From: Aldehydirespirator sp965204415
GTDB lineage: Bacteria > Actinomycetota > Acidimicrobiia > Acidimicrobiales > Aldehydirespiratoraceae
Length of the DNA stretch: 64,000 nt
Assembly: GCA_965204415.1 (NCBI GenBank)
Contig: CBDBEL010000003.1
Coordinates: 744,001 to 808,000 of the forward strand
Direction of reading: 5' to 3'
The notes under the pieces are model-generated. The model saw only the letters and a list, made by a program, of their open reading frames with translations. It made no database searches and was not told where the DNA came from. Of this stretch, positions 45,586 through 55,031 are shown one piece after another (the stretch's first letter is position 1; each line of letters starts with the position of its first letter). Made by a program: the position numbers and the translations under genes.

Positions 45586-48069
45586 ATGGCACTCGACCCC
45601 AATCGCTGGACCCTCAAGACCACGGAGGCCTTCTCGGCCGCCACGGAGGCGGCCCGTTCGGCCTCGCACGCCGAGGTCACGCCCGACCATCTGCTCCTCG
45701 CCCTGCTGGCCCAGACCGACGGCCTGGTGATGCCCATGCTGCACTCAGCGGGCGTCGACCCCACCTCAGTCCGGGACAAGGCCCAGCAGGCGGTGGCCAC
45801 CTTGCCCCGGGCCTACGGGTCCGACGTCGGCATCTCGCGGGAGCTGCGCGACGTCCTCGACGGCGCCGACAAGGCGCGGGCCGACCTGGCCGACGACTAC
45901 CTGTCGACCGAGCATCTGATGCTGGCCCTCGGTGGCCGTCTGGACCTCGACCGCGAGCTGCTCCTCAAGGTGCTGCACGAGGTGCGGGGCAGCCACCGGG
46001 TGACCACCAAGGCGCCCGAGGACCAGTACCAGGCTCTGGAGCGCTACGGCCGGGACCTCACCGACGAGGCCCGGGCCGGCGACCTCGACCCCGTGATCGG
46101 CCGCGACGACGAGATCCGGCGGGTCATCAGGGTCCTGGCCCGGCGCCGCAAGAACAACCCGGTGCTGATCGGCGAGCCCGGCGTGGGCAAGACCGCGATC
46201 GTGGAGGGCCTGGCCCAGCGAATCGTCGACGGCGACGTGCCCGACAGCCTGGCCGGCAAGCGGCTCGTGGTGCTGGACCTGGCCTCCATGGTGGCCGGCG
46301 CCAAGTACCGCGGCGAGTTCGAGGAGCGGCTCCAGGCCGTGCTGGCCGAGATCGAGGAGGCCGGCGGCGAGATCGTCACGTTCATCGACGAGCTGCACAC
46401 CATGGTGGGCGCCGGCGGCGCCGAGGGGGCGATGGACGCCGGCAACATGCTCAAGCCCATGCTGGCCCGGGGCGCGCTGCGGATGGTGGGCGCCACCACG
46501 CTCGACGAGTACCGCAAGCATCTCGAGACCGATGCCGCGCTGGAGCGCCGCTTCCAGCCGGTGCTGGTCGAGCCTCCCTCCGTCGAGGCGACCGTGGCCA
46601 TCCTGCGAGGCTTGCGTGAGCGCTACGAGGTCCACCACGGAGTGCGCATCAAGGACTCGGCCCTCGTCGCGGCGGCCCAGCTGTCGGACCGCTACATCAC
46701 CGGACGGTTCCTGCCCGACAAGGCCATCGACCTCATTGACGAGGCGGCCAGTTCGCTGCGCATCGAGATCGACTCGGTGCCGACCGAGATCGACGTGGTG
46801 GAGCGCCGCCTGCGCCAGCTGGAGATGGAGCGGGTCGCGCTGACTGCCGAGACCGACGCCACCTCACGCGAGCGCCTGGGCGACCTGGAGCGCGAGATCG
46901 CCGAACTCACCGAGGAGTCCTCCGCGCTCACCGCCCGCTGGCAGGCGGAGAAGGAGGCCATCGGCGTCATCCGTTCCCTCAAGGAGGAGCTGGAGACCCG
47001 GCGGTCCGACCTCGAGCGCGAGCCCGACCTGGAACGGGCGGCCGAGCTCCGCTACGGGATCATCCCCGACACCGAGCGCCGCATCGACGAGGCCACCACC
47101 CGCCTGGCCGAGCTGCAGAGCGACTCGTCGATGCTCACCGAGGAGGTCGACGACGACCACATAGCGGCCGTGGTCAGCCGCTCGACCGGCGTGCCGGTGT
47201 CTCGCCTGATGGAGGGCGAGACGGCCAAGCTGATCCACCTGGAGGAGCATCTCCATGAGCGGGTCGTGGGCCAGGACGAGGCCGTGAGCGTGGTCGCCAA
47301 CGCCATCCGCCGCAGCCGTGTCGGCCTGGGCGACCCGGATCGCCCCATCGGCAGCTTCCTGTTCCTGGGTCCCACCGGTGTCGGCAAGACCGAGCTGGCC
47401 CGGTCCCTGGCTGCGTTCCTGTTCGACGACGAGAGTGCCATGGTGCGCATCGACATGTCGGAGTACCTGGAGAAGCACTCCGTGTCGCGCCTCATCGGAG
47501 CGCCGCCCGGGTATGTGGGCTACGACTCCGGCGGGCAGCTCACCGAGGCGGTGCGGCGCCGCCCCTACGCGGTGGTGCTGCTCGACGAGGTCGAGAAGGC
47601 CCATTCCGAGGTGTTCGGCGTGCTGCTGCAACTGCTCGACGACGGGCGGTTGACCGACGGGCAGGGCCGTACCGTCGACTTCACCAACGTCGTGCTGATC
47701 ATGACCTCGAACCTGAAGGGTGAGCCGGGCAACTTCTTCCGGCCCGAGTTCGTGAACCGCATCGACGACATCGTGCGATTCCGTCCGTTGGAGCCCGACG
47801 ATCTGGTCTCCATCGTCGACATCCAGCTCGCACAACTCCGCGACCGCCTCCAGGCCCGGCGCCTGGAGGTGGAGGTCACCGCGGGGGCCAAGGCCCATCT
47901 GGCTCGGGCCGGGTACGACCCGGCGTTCGGGGCCCGGCCCCTCAAGCGCCTGATACAGAGGGCCATCGGGGACCCGCTCGCCATCGCCATGCTCGAGGGC
48001 CGCTACGGCGCCGACGATGTGGTGACCGTGGACGTGGACGAGGCCGGCTCGTCGATCGTCCTGCGCTGA
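45586..48069 (+). CDS. clpB: Disaggregase ClpB (Hsp100)
   Basis: 827 residues, slightly shorter than most ClpB (about 860). N-terminal Clp repeats (about 5-145), first AAA module with GEPGVGKT at 196-203 and FIDELHTMVGAGG, a coiled-coil middle domain (about 400-515), second AAA module with GPTGVGKT at about 595-602 and VLLDEVEKAH, and a C-terminal domain. It rescues aggregated proteins with DnaK. The gap after the second Walker region (MTSNLKGEPGNFFRPEF) is shorter than in E. coli. It follows hspR by 11 bases. Confidence 0.96.
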   Translation: MALDPNRWTLKTTEAFSAATEAARSASHAEVTPDHLLLALLAQTDGLVMPMLHSAGVDPTSVRDKAQQAVATLPRAYGSDVGISRELRDVLDGADKARADLADDYLSTEHLMLALGGRLDLDRELLLKVLHEVRGSHRVTTKAPEDQYQALERYGRDLTDEARAGDLDPVIGRDDEIRRVIRVLARRRKNNPVLIGEPGVGKTAIVEGLAQRIVDGDVPDSLAGKRLVVLDLASMVAGAKYRGEFEERLQAVLAEIEEAGGEIVTFIDELHTMVGAGGAEGAMDAGNMLKPMLARGALRMVGATTLDEYRKHLETDAALERRFQPVLVEPPSVEATVAILRGLRERYEVHHGVRIKDSALVAAAQLSDRYITGRFLPDKAIDLIDEAASSLRIEIDSVPTEIDVVERRLRQLEMERVALTAETDATSRERLGDLEREIAELTEESSALTARWQAEKEAIGVIRSLKEELETRRSDLEREPDLERAAELRYGIIPDTERRIDEATTRLAELQSDSSMLTEEVDDDHIAAVVSRSTGVPVSRLMEGETAKLIHLEEHLHERVVGQDEAVSVVANAIRRSRVGLGDPDRPIGSFLFLGPTGVGKTELARSLAAFLFDDESAMVRIDMSEYLEKHSVSRLIGAPPGYVGYDSGGQLTEAVRRRPYAVVLLDEVEKAHSEVFGVLLQLLDDGRLTDGQGRTVDFTNVVLIMTSNLKGEPGNFFRPEFVNRIDDIVRFRPLEPDDLVSIVDIQLAQLRDRLQARRLEVEVTAGAKAHLARAGYDPAFGARPLKRLIQRAIGDPLAIAMLEGRYGADDVVTVDVDEAGSSIVLR

Positions 48070-48087
48070 CGGTCCCGCCGCTGACGG

Positions 48088-48176
48088 TCCCGCCCCGAAC
48101 GGTGCCGCGCCCAACGGTGCCGCGCCCAACGGTGCCGCGCCCAACGGTGCCGCGCCCAACGGTGCCGCGCCGCGCC
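48088..48176. repeat. 15-bp tandem repeat between clpB and purA
   Basis: About five copies of ACGGTGCCGCGCCCA, preceded by a diverged copy and ending GCCGCGCCGCGCC. The sequence is untranslated as far as can be seen, although one frame is open (VPRPT repeats). Confidence 0.88.
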
Positions 48177-48226
48177 GGCGCCAGTTACACTTGCCAGGTA
48201 ACGCCCGCCCCAACAAGGAGAGCGCC

Positions 48227-49513
48227 GTGCCTGCGACCGTTGTCGTCGGTACCCAGTGGGGCGACGAGGGGAAGGGCAAGTTCACCGACCTCGTCGCTGC
48301 CGAGATGGACCTGGTCGTCCGCTACCAGGGCGGCCACAATGCCGGTCACACGATCGTTGTGAGCGGTGAGACCTTCAAGATCCAGCTGGTGCCCAGCGGA
48401 GTTCTGTACGAGCACATCACGCCGGTGATCGGCAACGGGGTGGTGGTCGACCCGAGCGTCCTCATCGCCGAGATGGACGCGCTCGAGGCCAGGGGCGTCG
48501 ACTGCAGTTCCGTGCGGCTGTCGGGCAACGCCCATCTGATCATGCCCTACCACACCGAGTTGGACGCGCTGCACGAGCGCCACCTCGGCAAGGCGAGGCT
48601 CGGCACCACCAAGCGGGGCATCGGACCCGCGTACGCCGACAAGTCCATGCGCATCGGGTTGCGGGTGCAGGACCTGCTCGACCCGCCGATATTCCGGGCC
48701 AAGCTCGAGGCCGCCCTGACCCACACCAACAAGGTGCTGGCCAAGGTCTTCAACCGCCTGCCCATGGACGCCGACGACATCGCCCACCAGTATCTCGGTG
48801 GCTGCGCGGAACGGCTTGCGCCCCACATCACCGACACCGTGTCGCTGCTGCACGAGGCCCTCGAGTCCGGTCAGCAGGTGCTGCTGGAGGGAGCGCAGGG
48901 AACGTTCCTCGACCTCGACCACGGCACCTACCCCTTCGTGACCTCGTCCAACCCGGTGGTCGGCGGCGCCTGCACCGGAACCGGCATCGGACCCCGCCAC
49001 ATCGACAGGGTCATCGGCATCACCAAGGCATACGTGACCCGGGTGGGCTCGGGGCCGTTCGTCACCGAGCTGTTCGACGACGTCGGCGACCATCTGGTGG
49101 AGGTGGGCGGCGAGTTCGGCACCAACACCGGCCGGCGGCGCAGGACCGGGTGGTTCGACATGGTGATGATGCGCCAGGCGGTGCGGCTCAACTCCATCAC
49201 CGAGGTGGCCCTCACCAAGCTCGACGTGCTCGACGGCCTCGAGCGTCTCAAGGTTTGCGTCGCCTACGAGCTCGACGGCGAGCGCTTCGAGCACATGCCC
49301 TACCACCAGTCGGTGATCCACAAGGCGGTGCCGGTGTACGCCGAGCTCGAGGGCTGGAGCACCGACTTGAGCGGCGTCACCCGATCCTCGCAGCTGCCGG
49401 CCGCGGCCGCCGACTACATCGCCTTCCTGGAGGAGGGCATCGGCGTGCCCATCCGGCTGGTGGGGGTGGGTCCAGGACGGGGCCAGTATCTGGAATGGCA
49501 GGAAGCGGCCTGA
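48227..49513 (+). CDS. purA: Adenylosuccinate synthetase
   Basis: 428 residues from the GTG at 48227, with AAGGAG about 7 bases upstream, giving the normal family length. Motifs: VVGTQWGDEGKGKFTDL (P-loop), GGHNAGHTIV and TTKRGIGPAYADK, then EGAQGTFLDLDHGTYPFVTS. It makes adenylosuccinate from IMP, aspartate and GTP. The stop overlaps the purB start (TGATG), so the two AMP-branch enzymes are translationally coupled. Confidence 0.97.
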   Translation: MPATVVVGTQWGDEGKGKFTDLVAAEMDLVVRYQGGHNAGHTIVVSGETFKIQLVPSGVLYEHITPVIGNGVVVDPSVLIAEMDALEARGVDCSSVRLSGNAHLIMPYHTELDALHERHLGKARLGTTKRGIGPAYADKSMRIGLRVQDLLDPPIFRAKLEAALTHTNKVLAKVFNRLPMDADDIAHQYLGGCAERLAPHITDTVSLLHEALESGQQVLLEGAQGTFLDLDHGTYPFVTSSNPVVGGACTGTGIGPRHIDRVIGITKAYVTRVGSGPFVTELFDDVGDHLVEVGGEFGTNTGRRRRTGWFDMVMMRQAVRLNSITEVALTKLDVLDGLERLKVCVAYELDGERFEHMPYHQSVIHKAVPVYAELEGWSTDLSGVTRSSQLPAAAADYIAFLEEGIGVPIRLVGVGPGRGQYLEWQEAA

Positions 49514-50940
49514 TGGAATCCGCATCGCCCAATGTGCTGGCGAGTCGTTATGCGAGCGAGCGGATGCGGGCGGTGTGGTCCCCCGAGCGCCGCGTCGTGT
49601 TGGAGCGCCGGTTGTGGCTGGCGGTACTGGAAGCGCAGCGCAAGCTAGGGCTGGACGTCGACGCCGGCGTCGTCGGGGCGTACGAGGTGGTGGTCGATGA
49701 TGTCGACCTCGACTCCATCGCGGCCCGGGAGGCGGTCACACGCCACGACGTGAAGGCGCGCATCGACGAGTTCTGCGCGCTGGCGGGCCACGAGCAGATC
49801 CATCTCGGGATGACGTCGCGTGATCTCACCGAGAACGCGGAGCAGCTCCAGATCCTCGAGTCGTTGAAGGTGATCCGCGACGACCTGGTCGCGGTTGTCT
49901 CCCGGCTCGCCGATCTGGCCGAGCGTCACGCCTCGACACCGATGGTGGCCCGGACCCACAATGTCGCTGCCCAGGCCACCACGCTGGGGAAGCGCTTCGC
50001 CGACGCCGCCGCCGAGACGATGCTCGGCTTCACCAGGATCGACGAGCTGTTGCGCCGGTACCCGCTGCGGGGCATGAAGGGACCGGTCGGCACACGGCTC
50101 GACCAGCTCGACCTGCTCGGCTCGGCTGCAGCGGTGGACGAACTGGAGCAGATCGTGGCCCGGCATCTGGGTTTCGGCCGGGTGCTCGACGCGACCGGGC
50201 AGACCTACCCGCGCTCACTGGATCTCGATGTGGTGGCTGCTGTGGTTCAGGCGGTCGCCGGGCCTGCGTCGTGGGCGACGACGGTCCGGCTCATGGCCGG
50301 GCACGGCCTCGTTGCCGAGGGGTTCCGGGACGGTCAGGTCGCATCCTCGGCCATGCCCCACAAGGCCAACGCCCGGTCCTCGGAGCGGATCGGAGCGCTG
50401 CGGACCGTTCTCGACGGCCACCTCGCCATGGCGGCATCGGTTGCCGGCCGCCAGTGGAACGAGGGTGACGTGAGCTGCTCGGCGGTCCGCCGGGTGATGC
50501 TCCCCGACGCGTTCTGCGCCGCCGACGGCCTCCTCCACACCGCGCTGGGCGTGCTGGAAGAACTGCGCATCGACGAGGCCGCCCTCCGTGCTGAGTTCGA
50601 TCGCAACATGGTCGCCCTGGCGACCACGAGGCTGCTCACCGTCCTCGTGCGCGCCGGCATGGGCCGTGAAGCCGCCCTCAGGCTGCTGGCGGAGCCCACC
50701 AGGCAGGCCGCTCAGCGGGCGGGCGGGGGCGATGCCGCCGACTTGGACCGCCTGCTCGACGTGCTTGCCGCCGATCACCGTGTGCCGCTCGACCGGGACG
50801 ACATGGCCCGGCTGGTGGCGGAGCCGGCGCAGTTCACCGGGACAGCGCCGGCGCAGACCGCGCGCGTGGTGGCGTCAGCCCGCGAGATCGCGGCATGCCA
50901 CCCCGCAGCCGCGGCGCAGTCTGCGGAGGTTCGGTTGTGA
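49513..50940 (+). CDS. purB: Adenylosuccinate lyase
   Basis: 475 residues from the ATG overlapping the purA stop. Fumarase-superfamily signature SSAMPHKANARSSE, with substrate loops GMTSRDLTENAEQL and ARTHNVAAQATTLGKR. It cleaves adenylosuccinate and SAICAR in purine synthesis. The length is normal. It forms a two-gene operon with purA. Confidence 0.96.
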   Translation: MESASPNVLASRYASERMRAVWSPERRVVLERRLWLAVLEAQRKLGLDVDAGVVGAYEVVVDDVDLDSIAAREAVTRHDVKARIDEFCALAGHEQIHLGMTSRDLTENAEQLQILESLKVIRDDLVAVVSRLADLAERHASTPMVARTHNVAAQATTLGKRFADAAAETMLGFTRIDELLRRYPLRGMKGPVGTRLDQLDLLGSAAAVDELEQIVARHLGFGRVLDATGQTYPRSLDLDVVAAVVQAVAGPASWATTVRLMAGHGLVAEGFRDGQVASSAMPHKANARSSERIGALRTVLDGHLAMAASVAGRQWNEGDVSCSAVRRVMLPDAFCAADGLLHTALGVLEELRIDEAALRAEFDRNMVALATTRLLTVLVRAGMGREAALRLLAEPTRQAAQRAGGGDAADLDRLLDVLAADHRVPLDRDDMARLVAEPAQFTGTAPAQTARVVASAREIAACHPAAAAQSAEVRL

Positions 50941-50975
50941 GCGCCCGTTGACGGCGCTCACGGGGACGGCGACTG

Positions 50976-51377
50976 TCAGGTGCCGCCGCGGGAGATGCCG
51001 GCCCGCTTGAGAATGGCCGCGGGAACTCCCACCTCTCTCCATGCGGAGTATGTGATTCCCTTGCGGCCGCTGTAGGAGACGGCAACCTCAACGAAAGCGT
51101 CTTCGAGTGCGCTGATGTCCGTCGTTTCCGCCGGAGCGCTCAAAGCCCTCTCAAGGTCGATCCGCTCTTGAACGAGCTGCACTCGACGTATGGGTGTAGC
51201 CGACTCCAGCGCCTCGCCGATGGCCTCAATTCGCTTCTGCATGGACTCAGCAGTACGCCGCCGACCGGGTCGAGCCCGATTCGATTCAAGACCTTCCAGG
51301 TATGCGCCAACGGCCTTGTTCTCGGCTCGGGCCCGGGCATTTGCGGCCTTGTGTTCGTCTGACATGTGTCGAACCAC
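50976..51377 (-). CDS. Small soluble protein of unknown function, 133 aa
   Basis: GTG start at 51377, chosen because AAGGAG sits 6 bases upstream; ATG 51365 is an in-frame alternative. A basic helical N-terminus (DEHKAANARARAENKAV) and a helical middle (MQKRIEAIGEAL, QLVQERIDLERAL) precede a C-terminal VSYSGRKGITYSAWREVGVP. The ending resembles a small DNA-binding or ribosome-associated fold, but I recognise no family. A clear promoter with an overlapping palindrome precedes it. Confidence 0.65.
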   Translation of the reverse strand: MVRHMSDEHKAANARARAENKAVGAYLEGLESNRARPGRRRTAESMQKRIEAIGEALESATPIRRVQLVQERIDLERALSAPAETTDISALEDAFVEVAVSYSGRKGITYSAWREVGVPAAILKRAGISRGGT

Positions 51378-51413
51378 AGATTGCTCCTTCCATATGTTCG
51401 AACTCAGAGACTC

Positions 51414-51445
51414 GAATGATACTCATTCCCGTCGCATGTATTCAA
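51414..51445 (-). promoter_or_regulatory. Promoter with overlapping palindrome for the 133-aa protein gene
   Basis: On the minus strand, TTGAAT (51445-51440) and TATCAT (51421-51416) are 18 bases apart. The palindrome GAATGA-TAC-TCATTC (51414-51428) overlaps the -10, so a repressor bound there would block transcription. Confidence 0.5.
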
Positions 51446-51521
51446 CCATAGTTGCCACAAGATGTGTTCTGTCAATGTCTGGCTAGGGTTTCTGCTTTAC
51501 ACCGCGAGACTGGGAGTCGAA

Positions 51522-52952
51522 TTGGACACACCCACGCCCGCCTACTCGATAACAATCAAAGTCTCGTTGGGCAACCGCCCTGGGACGTTGGGCCGCTTTG
51601 CGACAGCCATCGGCGACGCGGGCGGCAATATTGCCGCCATCCCGGGATTCGAAGCCAAGGGCCCAGTCGTCATGCGGGAGATCGATGTGCTGGCCAAGTC
51701 CCCCGACCACGCACGCGAGATAGTCGCCGCGGTCAGCCATCTCGACGGTGTGACCGTTCTCGACTGGTGGGACCGCACGTTCCGGCTTCACGAGGGCGGA
51801 AAGATAGAGGTGAACGCCCTGTGTCCGGTGGGCGACGCCCACGACTTGGCCATGGCGTACACGCCGGGCGTGGCCCGTGTGTGCACCGCGATCGAGCGCG
51901 AGCCGATGCTGCGCCACACCCACACCATTGTGAAGAACATCGTTGCGATCGTCACCGACGGCAGCGCGGTGCTGGGTCTCGGCAACATCGGACCGGCGGC
52001 GGCTCTGCCCGTGATGGAGGGCAAGGCGCTGCTGTTCAAGGAGTTTGGTGGCGTTGATGCGTTCCCGGTGTGTCTCGATGTGGACGCGCCTGACGAGCTC
52101 GTCGAGACCGTTGCCCGCATGGCGCCGTCGTTCGGCGGCATCAACTTGGAGGACATTGCCGCGCCCGCGGCCTTCGAGATCGAGCAACGGCTTATCGACG
52201 CCCTGGACATTCCCGTGTTCCACGACGATCAGCACGGCACAGCCATCGTCACCATCGCCGCGTTGAGGAACTCCCTCAAGCTGGTCAGCAAAGAGGCCAG
52301 CGATGTGTCGGTGGTGATATCAGGGACCGGTGCAGCCGGTCTGGCCGTCGCCAAGATGCTCCATGATGCCGGTGTCGGCGAGATTGTGGGTGTTGACAGG
52401 CTCGGCGCGATCCATGAGGGCCGCAGTGGACTGCACGACGCCAAGCAGTGGTTCGCAACCAACACCAACCCCGATCAGAAGGCCGGCTCTCTCTCGGAGG
52501 TCATCCGGGGCGCCGATGTGTTTGTGGGGGTGTCTGCGCCGGGCCTGCTCAGTGCGGATGATGTCCGGGCCATGGCCCGTGACCCGATCGTCTTTGCGAT
52601 GGCCAACCCCGATCCAGAGATTCGACCTGAGGAGGTCGATGGTCTGGCCGCGATTATGGCAACCGGCAGGTCCGACTTTCCCAATCAGATAAACAATGTT
52701 CTTGCCTTCCCCGGCGTGTTCAGGGGCGCACTGGATGCCGGTGCCACGTGCATTACCGAACGTATGAAGGCGGCTGCGGCCAGAGCCATCGCCGAAGTGA
52801 TCGACGACGAGGATCTGGACCGCAACTACATCATCCCGTCCGTCTTCGACAGAAGGGTCGCGTCACGGGTGGCGGTCGAAGTGGCCGCGTGCGCGGCGGC
52901 CGAGGGCTGCGTGCGGCCCTCGCCCCCGCCGATTCCCGCCGACCTGCGCTAG
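51522..52952 (+). CDS. NAD(P)-dependent malic enzyme with N-terminal ACT domain
   Basis: 476 residues from the TTG at 51522, placed 5 bases after GGGAG; no ATG lies in a good position. An ACT domain (about 5-90, LGNRPGTLGRFATAIGDAGGN) may bind an amino acid. The malic enzyme core follows: MAYTPGVARVC, IVTDGSAVLGLGNIGP, FHDDQHGTAIVT (metal-binding) and the NAD(P) fold SVVISGTGAAGLAVAKML. It decarboxylates malate to pyruvate. It converges with ilvD, leaving 10 bases between stops. Confidence 0.93.
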   Translation: MDTPTPAYSITIKVSLGNRPGTLGRFATAIGDAGGNIAAIPGFEAKGPVVMREIDVLAKSPDHAREIVAAVSHLDGVTVLDWWDRTFRLHEGGKIEVNALCPVGDAHDLAMAYTPGVARVCTAIEREPMLRHTHTIVKNIVAIVTDGSAVLGLGNIGPAAALPVMEGKALLFKEFGGVDAFPVCLDVDAPDELVETVARMAPSFGGINLEDIAAPAAFEIEQRLIDALDIPVFHDDQHGTAIVTIAALRNSLKLVSKEASDVSVVISGTGAAGLAVAKMLHDAGVGEIVGVDRLGAIHEGRSGLHDAKQWFATNTNPDQKAGSLSEVIRGADVFVGVSAPGLLSADDVRAMARDPIVFAMANPDPEIRPEEVDGLAAIMATGRSDFPNQINNVLAFPGVFRGALDAGATCITERMKAAAARAIAEVIDDEDLDRNYIIPSVFDRRVASRVAVEVAACAAAEGCVRPSPPPIPADLR

Positions 52953-52962
52953 ATCCCGCCGA

Positions 52963-54816
52963 TCACGGTTCGATCCGGCTCAGGTCTCGCACCGCGCCTT
53001 TGTCGGCGGAGGTGGCCATGGCCGCGTAGGCCCGCAGCGCGGTCGACACCTGGCGCTGGCGGGCACGCGGCCTCCAGCCTGCCGGGCGCGCGTCCTCCTG
53101 TAGCCGCCGCCGGGTGAGCTCGGCGTCGTCGACCCTCAGGCTGACCGTGCGGTTGCCGATGTCGATGTCGATCATGTCGCCGTCCCGGATCAAGGCGATG
53201 GCGCCGCCCTCGGCTGCCTCCGGCGAGGCGTGGCCCATGGAGAGGCCCGAGGTGCCGCCGGAGAAGCGGCCGTCGGTGAACAGCGCGCACTCCTTGCCCA
53301 GCCCGCGGGACTTGATGTACGAGGTCGGGTAGAGCATCTCCTGCATGCCGGGGCCGCCCCTGGGCCCTTCGTATCGCACGATCACCACGTCACCGGACTG
53401 GACCCCTCCGGTGGCGTCAAGGATCCCGTCGCAGGCCTCCTCCTGGCTCTCGAACACCCTGGCCGGCCCGGAGAACTGGAAGATCGACTCGTCGACGCCG
53501 GCGGTCTTGATGATGCAGCCGTCGGTGGCGATGTTGCCGTAGAGCACGGCCAGGCCGCCGTCGGCGCTGTAGGGACTATCGACCGACCGTATGCAGCCGT
53601 CGGCGCGGTCGGTGTCGAGCGTCGGCCACCGCTCGGCCTGGCTGAACGCCTCCTGGGTGGGGATGCCGGCCGGCCCGGCCCGGTAGAACTCGACGACCTC
53701 GCTGGAGGGGTCGCGCATCACGTCCCACACGTCGAGGGCGTCGGCGAGCGTGTTGGAGTGCACCGTCGGCACCGACGTGTCGAGCAGCCCGCCCCGGTCG
53801 AGTTCGCCCAGGATGCCCATGATTCCCCCGGCCCGGTGCACGTCCTCCACGTGGTACCGGTCGGTGGACGGGGCGACCTTGCAGATGTTGGGCGTGCTGC
53901 GGCTGAGCCTGTCGATGTCGGCCATGGTGAAGTCCACCTCGCCCTCGCGGGCCGCGGCCAGGATGTGCAGCACGGTGTTGGTGGAGCCGCCCATGGCGAT
54001 GTCGAGGCGCATGGCGTTCTCGAAGGCGACCTTGGTGGCGATCGAGCGGGGCAGCACCGACTCGTCGTCCTTCTCGTAGTAGCGCCGGGCCAGGTCGACC
54101 ACCCGCCGGCCGGCCTCGCAGAACAGCTCGCGGCGGTCGGCGTGGGTGGCCAGCACGGTGCCGTTGCCGGGAAGCGACAGTCCCAGGGCCTCGGTGAGGC
54201 AGTTCATGGAGTTGGCGGTGAACATGCCCGAGCACGAACCGCAGGTCGGGCAGGCCGAGCGCTCCATCTCCAGGAGGTCCTCGTCGCTGACCGAGGTGTC
54301 GCCGGCCGAGATCATCGGGTTGATCAGGTCGAGCTTCACGCTCACGCCGGCCAGCTTGGTCTTGCCCGCCTCCATCGGTCCGCCCGAGACGAACACGGTG
54401 GGGACGTTGAGCCGCATGGCCGCGATGAGCATCCCGGGCGTGATCTTGTCGCAGTTGGAGATGCACACCAGCGCATCGGCGCAGTGGGCGTTCACCATGT
54501 ACTCCACCGAGTCGGCGATGAGGTCGCGGCTCGGGAGGCTGTAGAGCATGCCGCCGTGGCCCATGGCGATGCCGTCGTCCACCGCGATGGTGTTGAACTC
54601 CTTGGCCACCCCGCCCGCGGCCGCGATCTCGGCGGCCACCAGCTGGCCGAGGTCCTTCAGGTGCACGTGGCCCGGCACGAACTGGGTGAACGAGTTAGAC
54701 ACCGCCACGATCGGCTTGTCGAAGTCGTCGTCGGTCATGCCGGTGGCCCGCCACAGGGCCCGGGCCCCGGCCATGTTCCGACCCTGAGTGGTGGTGTGCG
54801 ATCGAAGCTGCGGCAT
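52963..54816 (-). CDS. ilvD: Dihydroxy-acid dehydratase
   Basis: 617 residues. Fe-S ligands lie in CISNCDKITPGM and CPTCGSCSGMFTANSMNCL. Also present are the substrate region GGSTNTVLHILA and YEGPRGGPGMQEMLYPTS. It dehydrates dihydroxy-isovalerate and dihydroxy-methylvalerate in valine and isoleucine synthesis. A single gene; other ilv genes are not nearby. The length is typical of the IlvD type. Confidence 0.97.
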   Translation of the reverse strand: MPQLRSHTTTQGRNMAGARALWRATGMTDDDFDKPIVAVSNSFTQFVPGHVHLKDLGQLVAAEIAAAGGVAKEFNTIAVDDGIAMGHGGMLYSLPSRDLIADSVEYMVNAHCADALVCISNCDKITPGMLIAAMRLNVPTVFVSGGPMEAGKTKLAGVSVKLDLINPMISAGDTSVSDEDLLEMERSACPTCGSCSGMFTANSMNCLTEALGLSLPGNGTVLATHADRRELFCEAGRRVVDLARRYYEKDDESVLPRSIATKVAFENAMRLDIAMGGSTNTVLHILAAAREGEVDFTMADIDRLSRSTPNICKVAPSTDRYHVEDVHRAGGIMGILGELDRGGLLDTSVPTVHSNTLADALDVWDVMRDPSSEVVEFYRAGPAGIPTQEAFSQAERWPTLDTDRADGCIRSVDSPYSADGGLAVLYGNIATDGCIIKTAGVDESIFQFSGPARVFESQEEACDGILDATGGVQSGDVVIVRYEGPRGGPGMQEMLYPTSYIKSRGLGKECALFTDGRFSGGTSGLSMGHASPEAAEGGAIALIRDGDMIDIDIGNRTVSLRVDDAELTRRRLQEDARPAGWRPRARQRQVSTALRAYAAMATSADKGAVRDLSRIEP

Positions 54817-55031
54817 GGACCAAGGCTACCGAACTCTGCTGTGGTGCGTCCCGGTGGAGACTGCCCGGCGGGTGCTGCCGGCATTCGCTTGCTCGCACGG
54901 GCTTCGCCCTACTCGCTCGCAAGTCGAACACCCGCATCCCCCGCCTCGCCGTCGCAGTTCTGCCGGTGGTTGCAATGGTTGGCGGTTGAGTTAACCTTAA
55001 ATATATGGAAACGAGTTGGGGGAGAGGTGGA

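Noticed and set aside
48102..48362. Open frame starting in the 15-bp repeat (VPRPT units) before purA
   Set aside because: It does not end at a purA signal and overlaps the purA coding region in another frame; the purA start at GTG 48227 has its own ribosome-binding site.
54886..54923. REP-like hairpin upstream of ilvD (GGGCTTCGCCC core)
   Set aside because: The inner stem is good but the outer arms pair poorly and no second copy is seen in the window.
54788..54994. 68-codon plus-strand frame in the ilvD-protease gap
   Set aside because: Composition is His/Pro/Arg-rich in the second half, there is no ribosome-binding site and no recognisable family.
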